Assembly (NCBI RefSeq): GCF_000297215.2
Contig: NZ_AMFF02000118.1
Span: 1-40,308, forward strand
DNA length: 40,308 nt
DNA from: Piscirickettsia salmonis LF-89 = ATCC VR-1361
Lineage (GTDB): Bacteria > Pseudomonadota > Gammaproteobacteria > Piscirickettsiales > Piscirickettsiaceae
Reading direction: 5' to 3'
Made by a program: the position numbers and the translations under genes. The notes beneath the pieces were generated by a model, which did no database searches, was not told the DNA's origin, and worked only from the letters and a program-made list of their open reading frames with translations. Shown piece after piece: positions 24,818-33,123 of this stretch; positions within the stretch are counted from its first letter, which is position 1, and each line of letters begins with the position of its first letter.

Positions 24818-26842
24818 TCATGTTCTGGGTTCGACAATAGTATGTTGTGAAGCTTGATGATTTTTTTCGATTGTACTTAATTTAAAAAATACAAGATGCT
24901 CATCTTTACTCTTTAATTTTTTAAATTCATCATTTTGTGTTCCTAGTGTAGCTCGTAAGTCTTTTTGTTTTGTTTTTTTGTTTACTTCAACTCCCAAATA
25001 CTTTGCAAGACCTGAATTTTCTTTTAAACCATCAAGCAGTTGTCCTGCTGTGGTAGAGTTGTCTCTCCAAGAAACCCAATTGCCAGTATTAGTTGTAAAT
25101 GCAGCTATGAGTTTAGGGAAGAGCTCTTTATCAAATGCTTCTCCTCGCTCTAACCTGTCTGAGATTACACTATAAAGGTTAGATTTAAGGTGCCTAGCGT
25201 CTCCCTCGCGTAATCTGGGCATTAAGTCAATTATGGCCCGCTGTTTTTCAAGATCTTTTCGGCTTGGCAGGGATGCTTTGGCTTGCCTTACTTCTTCTTG
25301 AGTTGAAGCGAGTTGTCGTACTAAAGTTGTATTCGTGTCAGTTAATTGATCATTATCTGCTGTTAGCTCTGCCACTTGAGTTTGCAATGTTGCCTTTTCA
25401 TCGTGTGAGGTTGTTAATTGACCGCTCAGTGCTTGATTCTTTTTGGTTAGGTCGGCAACTTTTTCTGCTTGAGTCCTTTGGACTGCTTCTAATGCTTGTC
25501 GCTCTTTATCCCAGTTCTCCCTAGCGTGATCATGTGTGTTTGCTGCTTCTTGTGATCTGGCCTGAGCTTGTGCTAGTTCATCTTTCAAACCTGTATTAGC
25601 TGCTGTTAGTGTTTGCCTAAGCTCACTCAACTGCGTTTGGCTTTGTTGTAAATCTTCTCTAGATGACTCTAGTTGCCCTGTTAAATCGACTACTTTAGCT
25701 GTTAAGCTTGCTTTTTCTGTTTCGAGTCCTTGAGATTTACTTTGTTCTATTGCTAATCCGTCTCTAGCGTCAGTTAATGCTGCGGCTTGAGATGAATTGC
25801 TTTGCCTTAACTCTGTTACTTCGGCTCGCAAAGCGCTATTTTCTCCGCGTAGGCGAGAAGACTCAGCTTCTAGTGGCTCTAACCTTTGTTGTAAGCGAGC
25901 AGACTTTTCTCTTTCTTGTTCTGTTTCGCTTTTAGATAGTGTTAATTGATGCTCAAACTCTACTGCTTGGGCCGCTTTTTCTGTCTCTAGTCTTGTGGAT
26001 TTTTTATGTGCTTTAGCTGCTGTTGCTTGAGCTTGCTGTAGTTGCTCTTGAGTGGTGGTTAGTTCTGTTTTTAAACTTTGATTAGCTTGTGTTACTGTTG
26101 CTTGAGCTTGGGTTAGTTGAGCGTTAATTTCTGCTAGTTCTGTCGCTTGTTGCTGCTGTGCACCTTCTTGTATTGCTTGCTTTGCTTGTAAAGCTCTATG
26201 AGCTGTTTGTAACTGTTTTAATCTTTCATGAGCTTGCTCTAAGTCAGAGATTACTTGAGATAATTGCTGTTCAAGTCTTTTGTCTGCTCCTATTACAAGG
26301 AAATCTAGTGCTTCACCTTCTTTTTTTATGGCTTTTCTTAAAGATTGAAGGAGAGGCTGGGCAACCGTTTTATAAAAATTTTCTCCATGTTTGCCGTGCT
26401 CAAAGTCGATTACTGCCAGAGCTAAGTCGGCTAAATTTTTAAATTTAGATAAATTTAATGGGGCCAGAGCTCTAGACTCAGTAGATTTAGCATGCGTGTG
26501 CTCACGCCGATGGTGATCTCTTTCTTCTCTCTCGTGATCCTGATCACTTGCTTCATCTTCGCCATCATCGCTCTCATAACCTGCATAGCTTATATCAGTT
26601 TTCAGTTTTTCAAAATCTTTCATTTGTTGAAGGATAGACCGAGCTTCTACTTCTTCTCCATCTTTGTCATGTAAGAAAGTTGCTGAAAAGTATTTATTTT
26701 TTTCTTTACCGAGGACACTAGCAAACTGGAACCCCAGGAAAGAGTCAGGGTTTTCATTAGCGTATGTAGCAACATTAGCTGCTAGTTGTACTACAATAGC
26801 TTTTTGAGTATGGGGTAAACTTTCAAAAGTCATCTGTGGCAT
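24818..26842 (-). CDS. Large coiled-coil protein, putative effector
   Basis: ATG 26842 is preferred to the upstream ATG at 26881 because a strong GGAGGA lies 8 bases before it; the product is 674 aa. Regions seen are an N-terminal domain (residues 1-90), an acidic and His/Arg-rich linker (about 90-118, e.g. DDGEDEASDQDHEREERDHH), a helical block (125-185), and a very long coiled coil (about 185-535) rich in Gln, Ala, Glu and Leu with repeated heptads. A C-terminal domain (about 540-674) contains KSNLYSVISDRLERGEAFDKELFPKL. No membrane segment or signal peptide. The coiled coil resembles myosin-like or SMC-like rods only by composition; there is no ATPase motif. Such rods with unique end domains are common among translocated effectors, but secretion is not shown. 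Confidence 0.8.
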   Translation of the reverse strand: MPQMTFESLPHTQKAIVVQLAANVATYANENPDSFLGFQFASVLGKEKNKYFSATFLHDKDGEEVEARSILQQMKDFEKLKTDISYAGYESDDGEDEASDQDHEREERDHHRREHTHAKSTESRALAPLNLSKFKNLADLALAVIDFEHGKHGENFYKTVAQPLLQSLRKAIKKEGEALDFLVIGADKRLEQQLSQVISDLEQAHERLKQLQTAHRALQAKQAIQEGAQQQQATELAEINAQLTQAQATVTQANQSLKTELTTTQEQLQQAQATAAKAHKKSTRLETEKAAQAVEFEHQLTLSKSETEQEREKSARLQQRLEPLEAESSRLRGENSALRAEVTELRQSNSSQAAALTDARDGLAIEQSKSQGLETEKASLTAKVVDLTGQLESSREDLQQSQTQLSELRQTLTAANTGLKDELAQAQARSQEAANTHDHARENWDKERQALEAVQRTQAEKVADLTKKNQALSGQLTTSHDEKATLQTQVAELTADNDQLTDTNTTLVRQLASTQEEVRQAKASLPSRKDLEKQRAIIDLMPRLREGDARHLKSNLYSVISDRLERGEAFDKELFPKLIAAFTTNTGNWVSWRDNSTTAGQLLDGLKENSGLAKYLGVEVNKKTKQKDLRATLGTQNDEFKKLKSKDEHLVFFKLSTIEKNHQASQHTIVEPRT

Positions 26843-26909
26843 GTGATGATCCTCCAGGGAAAGGTAATGTACTATCATCATTCCACTAAAAAAATAAACA
26901 ATAAATACA

Positions 26910-26929
26910 TAAAAACATCGATGTTTTTA
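26910..26929. promoter_or_regulatory. 20-bp perfect palindrome upstream of the coiled-coil gene
   Basis: The half-site TAAAAACATC (26910-26919) is followed directly by its exact reverse complement (26920-26929). It lies 68 bases before the start codon at 26842, where a promoter or operator is expected. No U tract or loop makes it a typical terminator. A candidate dimeric-regulator site; the regulator is unknown. Confidence 0.5.
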
Positions 26930-27535
26930 AGATCTTTGTTTGTATAGTGTTAGCATAGTGTTGAGTTTGTTACTTTTATTCATTATTTTTTATTTTTAGG
27001 TTTATTTGGTTTTTATTTGTTTATCTATGGTTATATATATGAATTATTGCTTGTTTTTTATAAAAAGTTCTATTTTTTATCGGTGTAAATCATGTTGCTG
27101 TAAATGTGGTATTTTTAGTGTTAATATTATTTAAATGTTATTTTGTTACGTTTTATTCTTTAATTTAATGATGTGTTTTAAATTAAATATGAAAATTTAT
27201 TTACTTTTTTATCGTAATGCGTTGAGATAAAGAAGAAAGTAATATCTATTAAAAAGCATGATGATTTGGGTGCTATTACTTTCTATATTTTACTGGAGTA
27301 TGGCAGTATATCAATTATGTATAATTAATATATTAAGCCATTGATCTAGGTAGTTTTATTATAAATACGTCTTATATTTTTACTATTAATTTATTTTATC
27401 TAAAATAGATTGTTTGCAAATAATGGTTTATATTTATTTGTTTGTTTATGAATGTGATTTGGTAATTAATTTTAGAATAGGTGCAGGTACAGGGTTGTTG
27501 ATTTTATATATATTGTTAAATAAATTTTACTTGTC
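26930..27535. other. Long AT-rich gap without genes
   Basis: About 600 bases of very AT-rich DNA with frequent stops in all frames and no gene seen. One feature stands out: AGAAAGTAATA (27234-27244) and TATTACTTTCT (27274-27284), an exact 11-bp inverted repeat around a 29-base loop. A short AGCA/TGCT pair lies within it. It may contain regulatory signals for the flanking genes or the remains of a lost segment. Confidence 0.5.
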
Positions 27536-27547
27536 TTGGAGGTGGTG

Positions 27548-27859
27548 GTGAGTTGGTTGTATTTATTAGGGGCGGTCGTCTTTGAAGTCTTAGGGACGAC
27601 CTGTATGAAACTCTCTTATGGCTTTAGTCGTTTGTGGCCTGTTATGGGGGTATTTGCGTTTTACTCTGTATGTTTTGTTTTGATGAGTTTGGCGATGAAG
27701 CGTTTGGATATGGGGGTTGTCTATGCGGTTTGGTGTGGCTTAGGGCTCGTGTTTATCTGTGCATTGGATTACTACATGTTTTCTGCTCGCTTGGGATTAT
27801 CACAGTGGCTTGCAATTGGCTTGATTATGAGTGGTATTATGATACTAAAGTGGAGCTAA
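27548..27859 (+). CDS. Small multidrug resistance (SMR/EmrE-like) efflux protein
   Basis: Four-helix proton antiporter subunit for cationic drugs or guanidinium-type compounds. GTG 27548 is chosen because GGAGG (27538-27542) precedes it; earlier TTG and GTG codons overlap the site. The 103-residue product has the essential membrane Glu at position 13 (LLGAVVFEVLGTTCMKLSYGF), VVYAVWCGLG with the conserved Trp, and a final helix ending ILKWS. Four hydrophobic segments cover nearly all of the chain. There is no paired SMR gene next to it, so a homodimer is expected. EmrE-like versus Gdx-like specificity cannot be settled from sequence; the GFSRLWP motif favours EmrE-like. Confidence 0.88.
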   Translation: MSWLYLLGAVVFEVLGTTCMKLSYGFSRLWPVMGVFAFYSVCFVLMSLAMKRLDMGVVYAVWCGLGLVFICALDYYMFSARLGLSQWLAIGLIMSGIMILKWS

Positions 27860-28000
27860 ATCGCCTTAATTCTTGCTATGTCAGCCTTTAATTTTCGGTT
27901 TATGTTAATATTTAATGTACTTTATCGTGCTAGCTGCTGTCATGATATGTGATGACTTCGTGCTATTTGGTTGATTAAATGTATGTAATGGAGGGTGTGG

Positions 28001-28411
28001 ATGTCCTATAATTTTAAAGGTTATTTAGAAGAGCTTAGCAAACGTTGTTATCAAGTGATCGCTGACCCTGGTGCTGATGCTGACCTTGTTGATGAAAATA
28101 AGGCGTTATTGATAAAAATTACCGATACTGAAGAAGTTTATGATGGTTTTTTGAGTCTGAATGAGGCTAATGTAACTAAGACATTGACTATTAATGAGGA
28201 CCCGAATGAGGCGTTATATTCAACTTTCGCGGTTTGGTTACTGACTGAGAAAAAAAAGCGCGGCCATCTTGATTTAGCAGAGGACCATGAAAATATTGCT
28301 AGTTTGCTCGCAGGGATTCAGCCGATTGAGCTCAAGCAAACGCACTTTCTCGACAATGCTTTTGAGATGGTCTATATGTTTGAGCGCGAGTTATTACAGC
28401 TTGAAAATTAA
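28001..28411 (+). CDS. Hypothetical protein, 136 aa
   Basis: ATG 28001 follows GAGGG (27991-27995) at 5 bases; a GTG six bases upstream lies inside that site. The protein is soluble, acidic and helical (YNFKGYLEELSKRCYQVI.., ..LLTEKKKRGHLDLAEDHENI). No family was recognised and there are no Cys pairs, signal peptide or membrane segment. Only 9 bases separate its stop from a small membrane-protein ORF, so the two are probably co-transcribed. The good ribosome binding site and codon pattern support it as a real gene. Confidence 0.65.
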   Translation: MSYNFKGYLEELSKRCYQVIADPGADADLVDENKALLIKITDTEEVYDGFLSLNEANVTKTLTINEDPNEALYSTFAVWLLTEKKKRGHLDLAEDHENIASLLAGIQPIELKQTHFLDNAFEMVYMFERELLQLEN

Positions 28412-28420
28412 GGGCTGAGT

Positions 28421-28564
28421 ATGAAAGGGAAATGGAAATGGAATTTGAAAAAAGGCAAACGGATCTGTCGCTTATGCTATGTTTTGCGTTGGTTGATTGT
28501 TGGGCTAGTCGTTGTGGTAGGTGTTTTTACCTACCAATATTTTCCAGTGGGTTTTAAACTTTAA
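28421..28564 (+). CDS. Small single-pass membrane protein, 47 aa
   Basis: ATG 28421 is preceded by AAGGG (28410-28414) with acceptable spacing and ends at TAA 28562-28564. The N-terminus is strongly basic (MKGKWKWNLKKGKRICRLC), followed by one hydrophobic helix (VLRWLIVGLVVVVGVFTYQYF), an arrangement that predicts N-in topology. It directly follows the 136-aa gene and converges on a minus-strand membrane protein gene 9 bases away. Function unknown; small size leaves some doubt that it is real. Confidence 0.5.
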   Translation: MKGKWKWNLKKGKRICRLCYVLRWLIVGLVVVVGVFTYQYFPVGFKL

Positions 28565-28573
28565 ATACTAAAA

Positions 28574-28900
28574 TTAAAGTGTGCCGCTGCCGTTTAAATA
28601 AATGAGTGGGATAAGAAGCAGCCAGATTCCCCACGCCGTGACGAGAAAAGCGTGTGCGGCAGGACGCTTTAACACCCAGAAGATGCAGGTGATGAACCCA
28701 CCAAAGAAGAAGATTGTGATTAATAAGGCCAGTGTACCACTTAGCGTTTTTGCAATCATTCCTTGTGAGAAAATTTGATTGAGCAAGTTGTGTATCCACT
28801 GGTAAATCTCTAGCAAAACATTTAAAACATAATGCAAATAACTACCAAAAATAACCACTAGAATAGAGCAAACAATAATTATAATAATTTGTTTTAACAT
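28574..28900 (-). CDS. Hypothetical membrane protein, 108 aa
   Basis: About three hydrophobic segments: residues 4-31, 50-76 and 83-103 (ending LVTAWGIWLLLIPLIYLNG). No family recognised. The start at 28900 has no clear Shine-Dalgarno, and a plus-strand small ORF converges with it. The hydrophobic pattern and length make it likely to be a real small membrane protein. Upstream lies a cluster of short inverted repeats. Confidence 0.55.
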   Translation of the reverse strand: MLKQIIIIIVCSILVVIFGSYLHYVLNVLLEIYQWIHNLLNQIFSQGMIAKTLSGTLALLITIFFFGGFITCIFWVLKRPAAHAFLVTAWGIWLLLIPLIYLNGSGTL

Positions 28901-28924
28901 GGTTTTGTACTACTTTAGCTAAAT

Positions 28925-28990
28925 TGAGTTTAATTATTCACAAGTATATGTGAAAGAGTTAACAAACTCAAAATCTTTAATAATTTAAAG
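28925..28990. other. Cluster of nested inverted repeats
   Basis: TGAGTTT (28925-28931) with AAACTCA (28964-28970) encloses TTCACA (28937-28942) with TGTGAA (28949-28954). CTTTAA (28975-28980) with TTAAAG (28985-28990) follows. The region lies after the ygfZ stop and before the 108-aa membrane protein gene on the minus strand, so it may combine a terminator with leader structure. Confidence 0.35.
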
Positions 28991-29046
28991 TCAAGAGTGA
29001 AAAATCCCGTATAAATTACTTTATTAATAAACTTGCTTTATATTAA

Positions 29047-30045
29047 TTATATTTTCTCATTATCATTGATTTGTAATACTTGTTGATGAATAGTTAATTC
29101 ATTGTCTAATTGTTGATGACTCAGTGAGCAAAAAGCAATATGTTGGTTCTTTTCCAAAGGGACGCTGTTGATGATGATGCCGGCTTTTTTTTGATTATTA
29201 CCGTAAATGATATCACCGGGAGCGGCTGGATTGCCTTGCCAGTGCACAACAAAGCCTGAGCGTTTGGGGGTGCCGCGGTAATGCATGCGGGCGATGATTT
29301 CTTGGCCGGAGTAGCAACCTTTATTAAAATCAATCATGGTGGTTTTATTAAGTCCGAGATCATGTGGCAGACACTGGCCTGATAGTATCGGGGTGATTTC
29401 GGGAAGATGATTATTGATATTACCTTGATACCAGTTAAGTGCAGGGGCGGTCTGTAATTGATTATGATTAAGCCAGGAGGCTAGGTCAGTTTCATCGCCG
29501 TACAGCTCATAACGATGTGCGCCAGGAGCTTGAATCAGACTGATATTGAGCTCGGTATTGTGCTGATTGGCCTCTGGGTTGGTTTGATCAATGAGTGGAG
29601 AATTAAAGTGTGTGTTGATGTAGTCGCTTGCACCTTGACCAATGAGGGCAAGGACTTTAATTTCTGTGTTAATTATCAGCTTGGCACGGTAAAAAATAGC
29701 AAATTTATCAAGATGAGCCTTGAGTAATTCAGCGGTGCCCTGTTGCATGCTTAAGTGATAATTGCCTTGATGATAAAAAATACGGAATGTTGCAATGATA
29801 CGGCCTTGTGGATTGCAGCAAGCGCCAAGTAAGCTTTGTGTCGTTGAAAGTTGATTGATATTACAGGTGAATTGGCCTTGCATTAACTCTTGTGCTTTTT
29901 GCAGGTCTGCTTTTATGGTGAGAATTTCTGTTTGAGTGAGTGCGGTAAGATAGCATTGATGGTCAAGCTCAAGTGTGCGTGCATAAGGTAAGTTAATATT
30001 AGGGTCATTGTTAATTTGTTGTTGCCATGATAGCGATGTAGACAT
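29047..30045 (-). CDS. ygfZ: YgfZ/GcvT-type folate-binding protein (Fe-S cluster assembly)
   Basis: Tetrahydrofolate-dependent factor supporting Fe-S enzymes. ATG 30045 follows AGGAG at about 8 bases and gives MSTSLSWQQQ; the ATG at 30084 would add 13 residues without homology. The family signature KGCYSGQEIIARMHYRG is complete, including the essential Cys, and is followed by PKRSGFVVHW. The 332-residue length is near that of E. coli YgfZ. It is divergent from sdhE-ygfX, as in enterobacteria. Confidence 0.92.
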   Translation of the reverse strand: MSTSLSWQQQINNDPNINLPYARTLELDHQCYLTALTQTEILTIKADLQKAQELMQGQFTCNINQLSTTQSLLGACCNPQGRIIATFRIFYHQGNYHLSMQQGTAELLKAHLDKFAIFYRAKLIINTEIKVLALIGQGASDYINTHFNSPLIDQTNPEANQHNTELNISLIQAPGAHRYELYGDETDLASWLNHNQLQTAPALNWYQGNINNHLPEITPILSGQCLPHDLGLNKTTMIDFNKGCYSGQEIIARMHYRGTPKRSGFVVHWQGNPAAPGDIIYGNNQKKAGIIINSVPLEKNQHIAFCSLSHQQLDNELTIHQQVLQINDNEKI

Positions 30046-30125
30046 GTCATTTTCTCCTGGACAAGATCGTGATATGGTGTGCATGATACTGCTTAAACGA
30101 TTATTTGTCAGTAAGTGGGAGAGTT

Positions 30126-30377
30126 ATGTTACTTGATAGTGATAGTAAGCGATTACGCTGGGCATGTCGCCGGGGCATGTTAGAGTTGGATCTGGTGCTG
30201 CAGCCCTATGTTGAAAAAGCCTATGATGGATCATCAGATCGTCATAAGGAGCTATTTTGTAAGTTGCTTGCAGAGGCTGACCAGGATTTATTTATTTGGT
30301 TTACGCAGCGTGAAACACCAAAAGACTCTGAGCTTGCTGACATTGTGAAGGTTGTGCTTGAGTACACCCAGCTTTAA
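30126..30377 (+). CDS. sdhE: FAD assembly factor SdhE
   Basis: Promotes covalent flavinylation of succinate dehydrogenase. ATG 30126 follows GGGAGAG and yields an 83-residue protein; the frame extends upstream to a TTG at 30105 without homology. The signature RLRWACRRGMLELD carries the RGxxE motif (residues 17-21). Divergent from ygfZ and overlapping ygfX by 26 bases, matching the conserved sdhE-ygfX unit. In E. coli this pair was also described as antitoxin and toxin (CptB/CptA), a role that remains distinct from flavinylation. Confidence 0.93.
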   Translation: MLLDSDSKRLRWACRRGMLELDLVLQPYVEKAYDGSSDRHKELFCKLLAEADQDLFIWFTQRETPKDSELADIVKVVLEYTQL

Positions 30378-30816
30378 TGGCGTGATCTTTGCCTCAAAAG
30401 CATGGTTTATCCTACTGTGGGGGATGTGTCTGATTGCATTGCTCACCGTGTGGCTAAGTGCTATGTCTGTGTTAATGGCGAGCTTTATAAGCTTCATGTG
30501 TGTGGGTTATGGCGTATTGTTAAGTTATCGCTATTGGCGTGATCGTGTGGTTTGGCTGTCTTGGCAAGGTGGCGATAATAATAGCGCGAGTTGTCACCCG
30601 CACAGTCATGGCGCAGCATGGCAGTTTCGTGAGCAGGGTGGCCGACGAGGCCAAGGTGGCTTGGTATTGCATGCGAGTTTTGTGTCTAAGCTGTGCTTGA
30701 TATTGGCTTTGCGCTGTGCCGATCGGCGTCGTCTTTACTTTATTCCCGTATTTTATGACGCCGTACCCAGGCCGGTTTATCGACGCCTTAAAGTTTTGTT
30801 ACGTGCTTACTCTTAA
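30352..30816 (+). CDS. ygfX: YgfX (CptA-like) membrane protein
   Basis: The 154-residue protein starts at a GTG inside sdhE. It has two hydrophobic segments (about residues 15-37 and 39-58), then a cytoplasmic domain with RYWRDRVVWLSWQGG and a basic C-terminus (LKVLLRAYS). Position and topology match YgfX, which in E. coli was reported to affect FtsZ and MreB when overproduced. Sequence similarity is low, as usual for this family, so the call rests mainly on gene order and topology. Confidence 0.75.
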   Translation: MCLSTPSFNGVIFASKAWFILLWGMCLIALLTVWLSAMSVLMASFISFMCVGYGVLLSYRYWRDRVVWLSWQGGDNNSASCHPHSHGAAWQFREQGGRRGQGGLVLHASFVSKLCLILALRCADRRRLYFIPVFYDAVPRPVYRRLKVLLRAYS

Positions 30817-30823
30817 TTAATGA

Positions 30824-32398
30824 CTAATGCGGCGGAATCAACACGGTTGCTTTAGGGTTTTCTTCTTGCTGTGGGTAATCTAAGGTGTAGTGTAGCCCGC
30901 GACTTTCATGGCGGTTGAGAGCAGATTCGATAATCAGTTCAGCCACCAGGGTTAAATTGCGCAGCTCAAGCAGATCATTGCTGACTTTAAAGTGGCTGTA
31001 ATAGTCATTGATTTCATGTTGTAGCAAGGCGATGCGACGCTGAGCACGCGCGAGGCGCTTATTTGAGCGCACGATGCCAACGTAATCCCACATAAAGCGA
31101 CGAACCTCATCCCAATTGTGCATGATCATCACTTGCTCATCAGAATCAATGACTTGGCTCTCATCCCAGGGCGCAGGTGTTGCGGGTGTTGGCATCGTGG
31201 CTAAATGAGCCAGAATATGCTGGCTGGCTGCGGCTGCATAGACAAAGCACTCGAGTAAGGAGTTGCTGGCGAGACGGTTGGCGCCATGCAGACCGGTATA
31301 AGAGACTTCACCGCAAGCGTAGAGTCCTGGGATATCTGTTTGTGCATGATGGTCAATCATCACTCCGCCACAGGTGTAATGAGCCGCAGGGACGACAGGA
31401 ATCGGTTCTTTGGTAATATTGATGCCTAGATCGAGGCAGCGCGCATAGATAGTCGGAAAGTGGTTAATAATAAACTCTTGATCTTTATGTGAAATATCCA
31501 AGTAAACACAGGGGATGCCAAGACGCTTCATCTCATGGTCAATTGCACGGGCGACAATATCCCGTGGGGCAAGTTCAGCACGTTCATCAAATTTAGGCAT
31601 AAAGCGGTTGCCATCGGGGAGCAATAAGTGAGCACCTTCACCGCGTAGGGCTTCTGAAATTAAAAATGATCGCGTTTTTGGATGATAGAGGCAGGTGGGG
31701 TGGAATTGGTTGAATTCGAGATTGGCGACTTTACAACCGGCACGCCAGGCCATCGCAATGCCATCGCCGCTGGAAACATCGGGGTTACTGGAGTAAAGAT
31801 AGACTTTATTAGCTCCTCCTGTGGCAAGGACAGTGCATTTGGCACTAAAAGCATCAACACTGTGTGTTGCCGCGTTATAGGCATAAAAGCCGCTGCAGCG
31901 GCCTGACTCTGGGCTTTTAATTAAGTCAATTGCAGTATGATATTCAAAAATAGTGATATTGGGGTGAGTGCGCACACGGTCGGCCAGGGTGGTCTCTAGG
32001 GCATGTCCGGTGGCATCAGCAGCGTGTATGACACGGCGATGACTATGACCGCCTTCTAGGGTGAGGTGATACTCATTGTCATCACCACGGGTAAATTGAA
32101 CACCATGCTCGATCAGCCAATGAATGCACTCACGGGCGTTTTCAATGGTAAAGCGCACCGCCTCTTCATTACAGAGCCCTGCGCCTGCGCTTAGCGTGTC
32201 TTGAATATGGGCAGATAGACTATCACCTTCATCAAGAACAGCAGCGACGCCCCCTTGGGCATAGAGTGTCGAGCTTTCTGTGAGTGAGCTTTTGGTCAAT
32301 AGCGCGACCCTGGCATGTCCAGCCAGGCGCAGGGCAAGGCTGATACCTGCTGCGCCACTGCCAATAATGGTGATGTCATGGTTAAAGTGTTGCTTCAT
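30824..32398 (-). CDS. nadB: L-aspartate oxidase
   Basis: FAD enzyme making iminoaspartate for NAD synthesis. The FAD Rossmann motif [17 protein letters not shown] is at residues 11-27, followed by [10 protein letters not shown]. The active-site region includes [38 protein letters not shown] and [36 protein letters not shown]. The 524-residue length is normal. These features separate NadB from SdhA/FrdA. nadA and nadC are not next to it. Divergent from rpoE, an arrangement conserved in gammaproteobacteria. Confidence 0.95.
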   Translation of the reverse strand: MKQHFNHDITIIGSGAAGISLALRLAGHARVALLTKSSLTESSTLYAQGGVAAVLDEGDSLSAHIQDTLSAGAGLCNEEAVRFTIENARECIHWLIEHGVQFTRGDDNEYHLTLEGGHSHRRVIHAADATGHALETTLADRVRTHPNITIFEYHTAIDLIKSPESGRCSGFYAYNAATHSVDAFSAKCTVLATGGANKVYLYSSNPDVSSGDGIAMAWRAGCKVANLEFNQFHPTCLYHPKTRSFLISEALRGEGAHLLLPDGNRFMPKFDERAELAPRDIVARAIDHEMKRLGIPCVYLDISHKDQEFIINHFPTIYARCLDLGINITKEPIPVVPAAHYTCGGVMIDHHAQTDIPGLYACGEVSYTGLHGANRLASNSLLECFVYAAAASQHILAHLATMPTPATPAPWDESQVIDSDEQVMIMHNWDEVRRFMWDYVGIVRSNKRLARAQRRIALLQHEINDYYSHFKVSNDLLELRNLTLVAELIIESALNRHESRGLHYTLDYPQQEENPKATVLIPPH

Positions 32399-32434
32399 GT
32401 TTATCGACTACAATATAGGTAACGGGTACTAACA

Positions 32435-32459
32435 CATGGCATTGTCGCTTAATGCCATG
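32435..32459. promoter_or_regulatory. Palindrome between nadB and rpoE
   Basis: CATGGCATT (32435-32443) and AATGCCATG (32451-32459) are exact 9-bp inverted repeats with a 7-base spacer, about 36 bases upstream of nadB (start 32398, minus) and about 83 bases before rpoE. A candidate operator for nadB or a 5'-leader hairpin for rpoE. Confidence 0.4.
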
Positions 32460-32541
32460 GAATGGTCAAATGAGCGCGAAGAGGCGCGAGAGTTAAGTGG
32501 GATGGTCCGTGTGCACCCAAAGTGTGTTTTGGGGGTGCGAT

Positions 32542-33123
32542 ATGCGAGTAGATGTAGCAAAGCAGCTGCCTGACCAGGACTTGATTTTAGCGGTGAAAGG
32601 TGGACAAGATTGGGCCTTTGGTTTACTTGTCAGGCGTTATGAGCAACGTATTGGCAAGCTGATCGGTCGTTATATTTCAGATCCGCATGAGGTGCTAGAT
32701 ATCTCCCAGGAGGCTTTTTTAAAAGCTTATCGTGCTTTGGGTGAGTTTCGGGGAGAAAGTGCATTTTATACCTGGCTTTATCGCATTGCGGTCAATACAG
32801 CGAAAAATTATTTGGTCGCCCAAAGTCGACGGCCTCCGGCACAAGATATTGATTCTTATGATGCGGAGCAATATGGGCGTTTGCGTGAGTTTGGTACACC
32901 TGAACATCTAGCTATGCGTGATGAGATTGAAGCACGTATTGTCTATGCGGTTGAAATATTACCCGAAGAGTTACGTCAGGCGATTTTGTTGCGAGAGATC
33001 GAAGGCTATAGCTATGAGGACATTGCAAAAATTATGAGTTGCCCCGTTGGCACGGTGCGTTCGCGCATATTTCGAGCGCGTGAAGCCATTGATCAGCAGA
33101 TTAAGCCCTTACTGCTCCAGTAA
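32542..33123 (+). CDS. rpoE: ECF sigma factor RpoE
   Basis: Envelope-stress sigma factor. ATG 32542 follows GGGGGTG (32531-32537) and gives MRVDVAKQLPDQDLILAVKGG and 193 residues, the typical length; an upstream in-frame start at 32497 lacks homology. Region 2 has FGLLVRRYEQRI and DISQEAFLKAYRAL..FRGESAFYTWLYRIAVN; region 4 has LPEELRQAILLREIEGYSYEDIA..CPVGTVRSRIFRARE. The ASP-like inter-region linker is normal. The expected downstream rseA-rseB-rseC genes are absent; lepA follows after 299 bases. Confidence 0.95.
   Translation: MRVDVAKQLPDQDLILAVKGGQDWAFGLLVRRYEQRIGKLIGRYISDPHEVLDISQEAFLKAYRALGEFRGESAFYTWLYRIAVNTAKNYLVAQSRRPPAQDIDSYDAEQYGRLREFGTPEHLAMRDEIEARIVYAVEILPEELRQAILLREIEGYSYEDIAKIMSCPVGTVRSRIFRAREAIDQQIKPLLLQ

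Noticed and set aside
25264-26300. Repeated short DNA motifs (GCTTGAG/TAGTTG-like) in the coiled-coil gene
   Set aside because: They follow the heptad coding pattern, are not evenly spaced identical units, and are not a CRISPR or tandem array.
24978-26674. Several plus-strand hydrophobic frames opposite the coiled-coil gene
   Set aside because: The Leu-rich translations arise from the reverse complement of Gln/Glu/Ala heptad codons; none has its own start signals.
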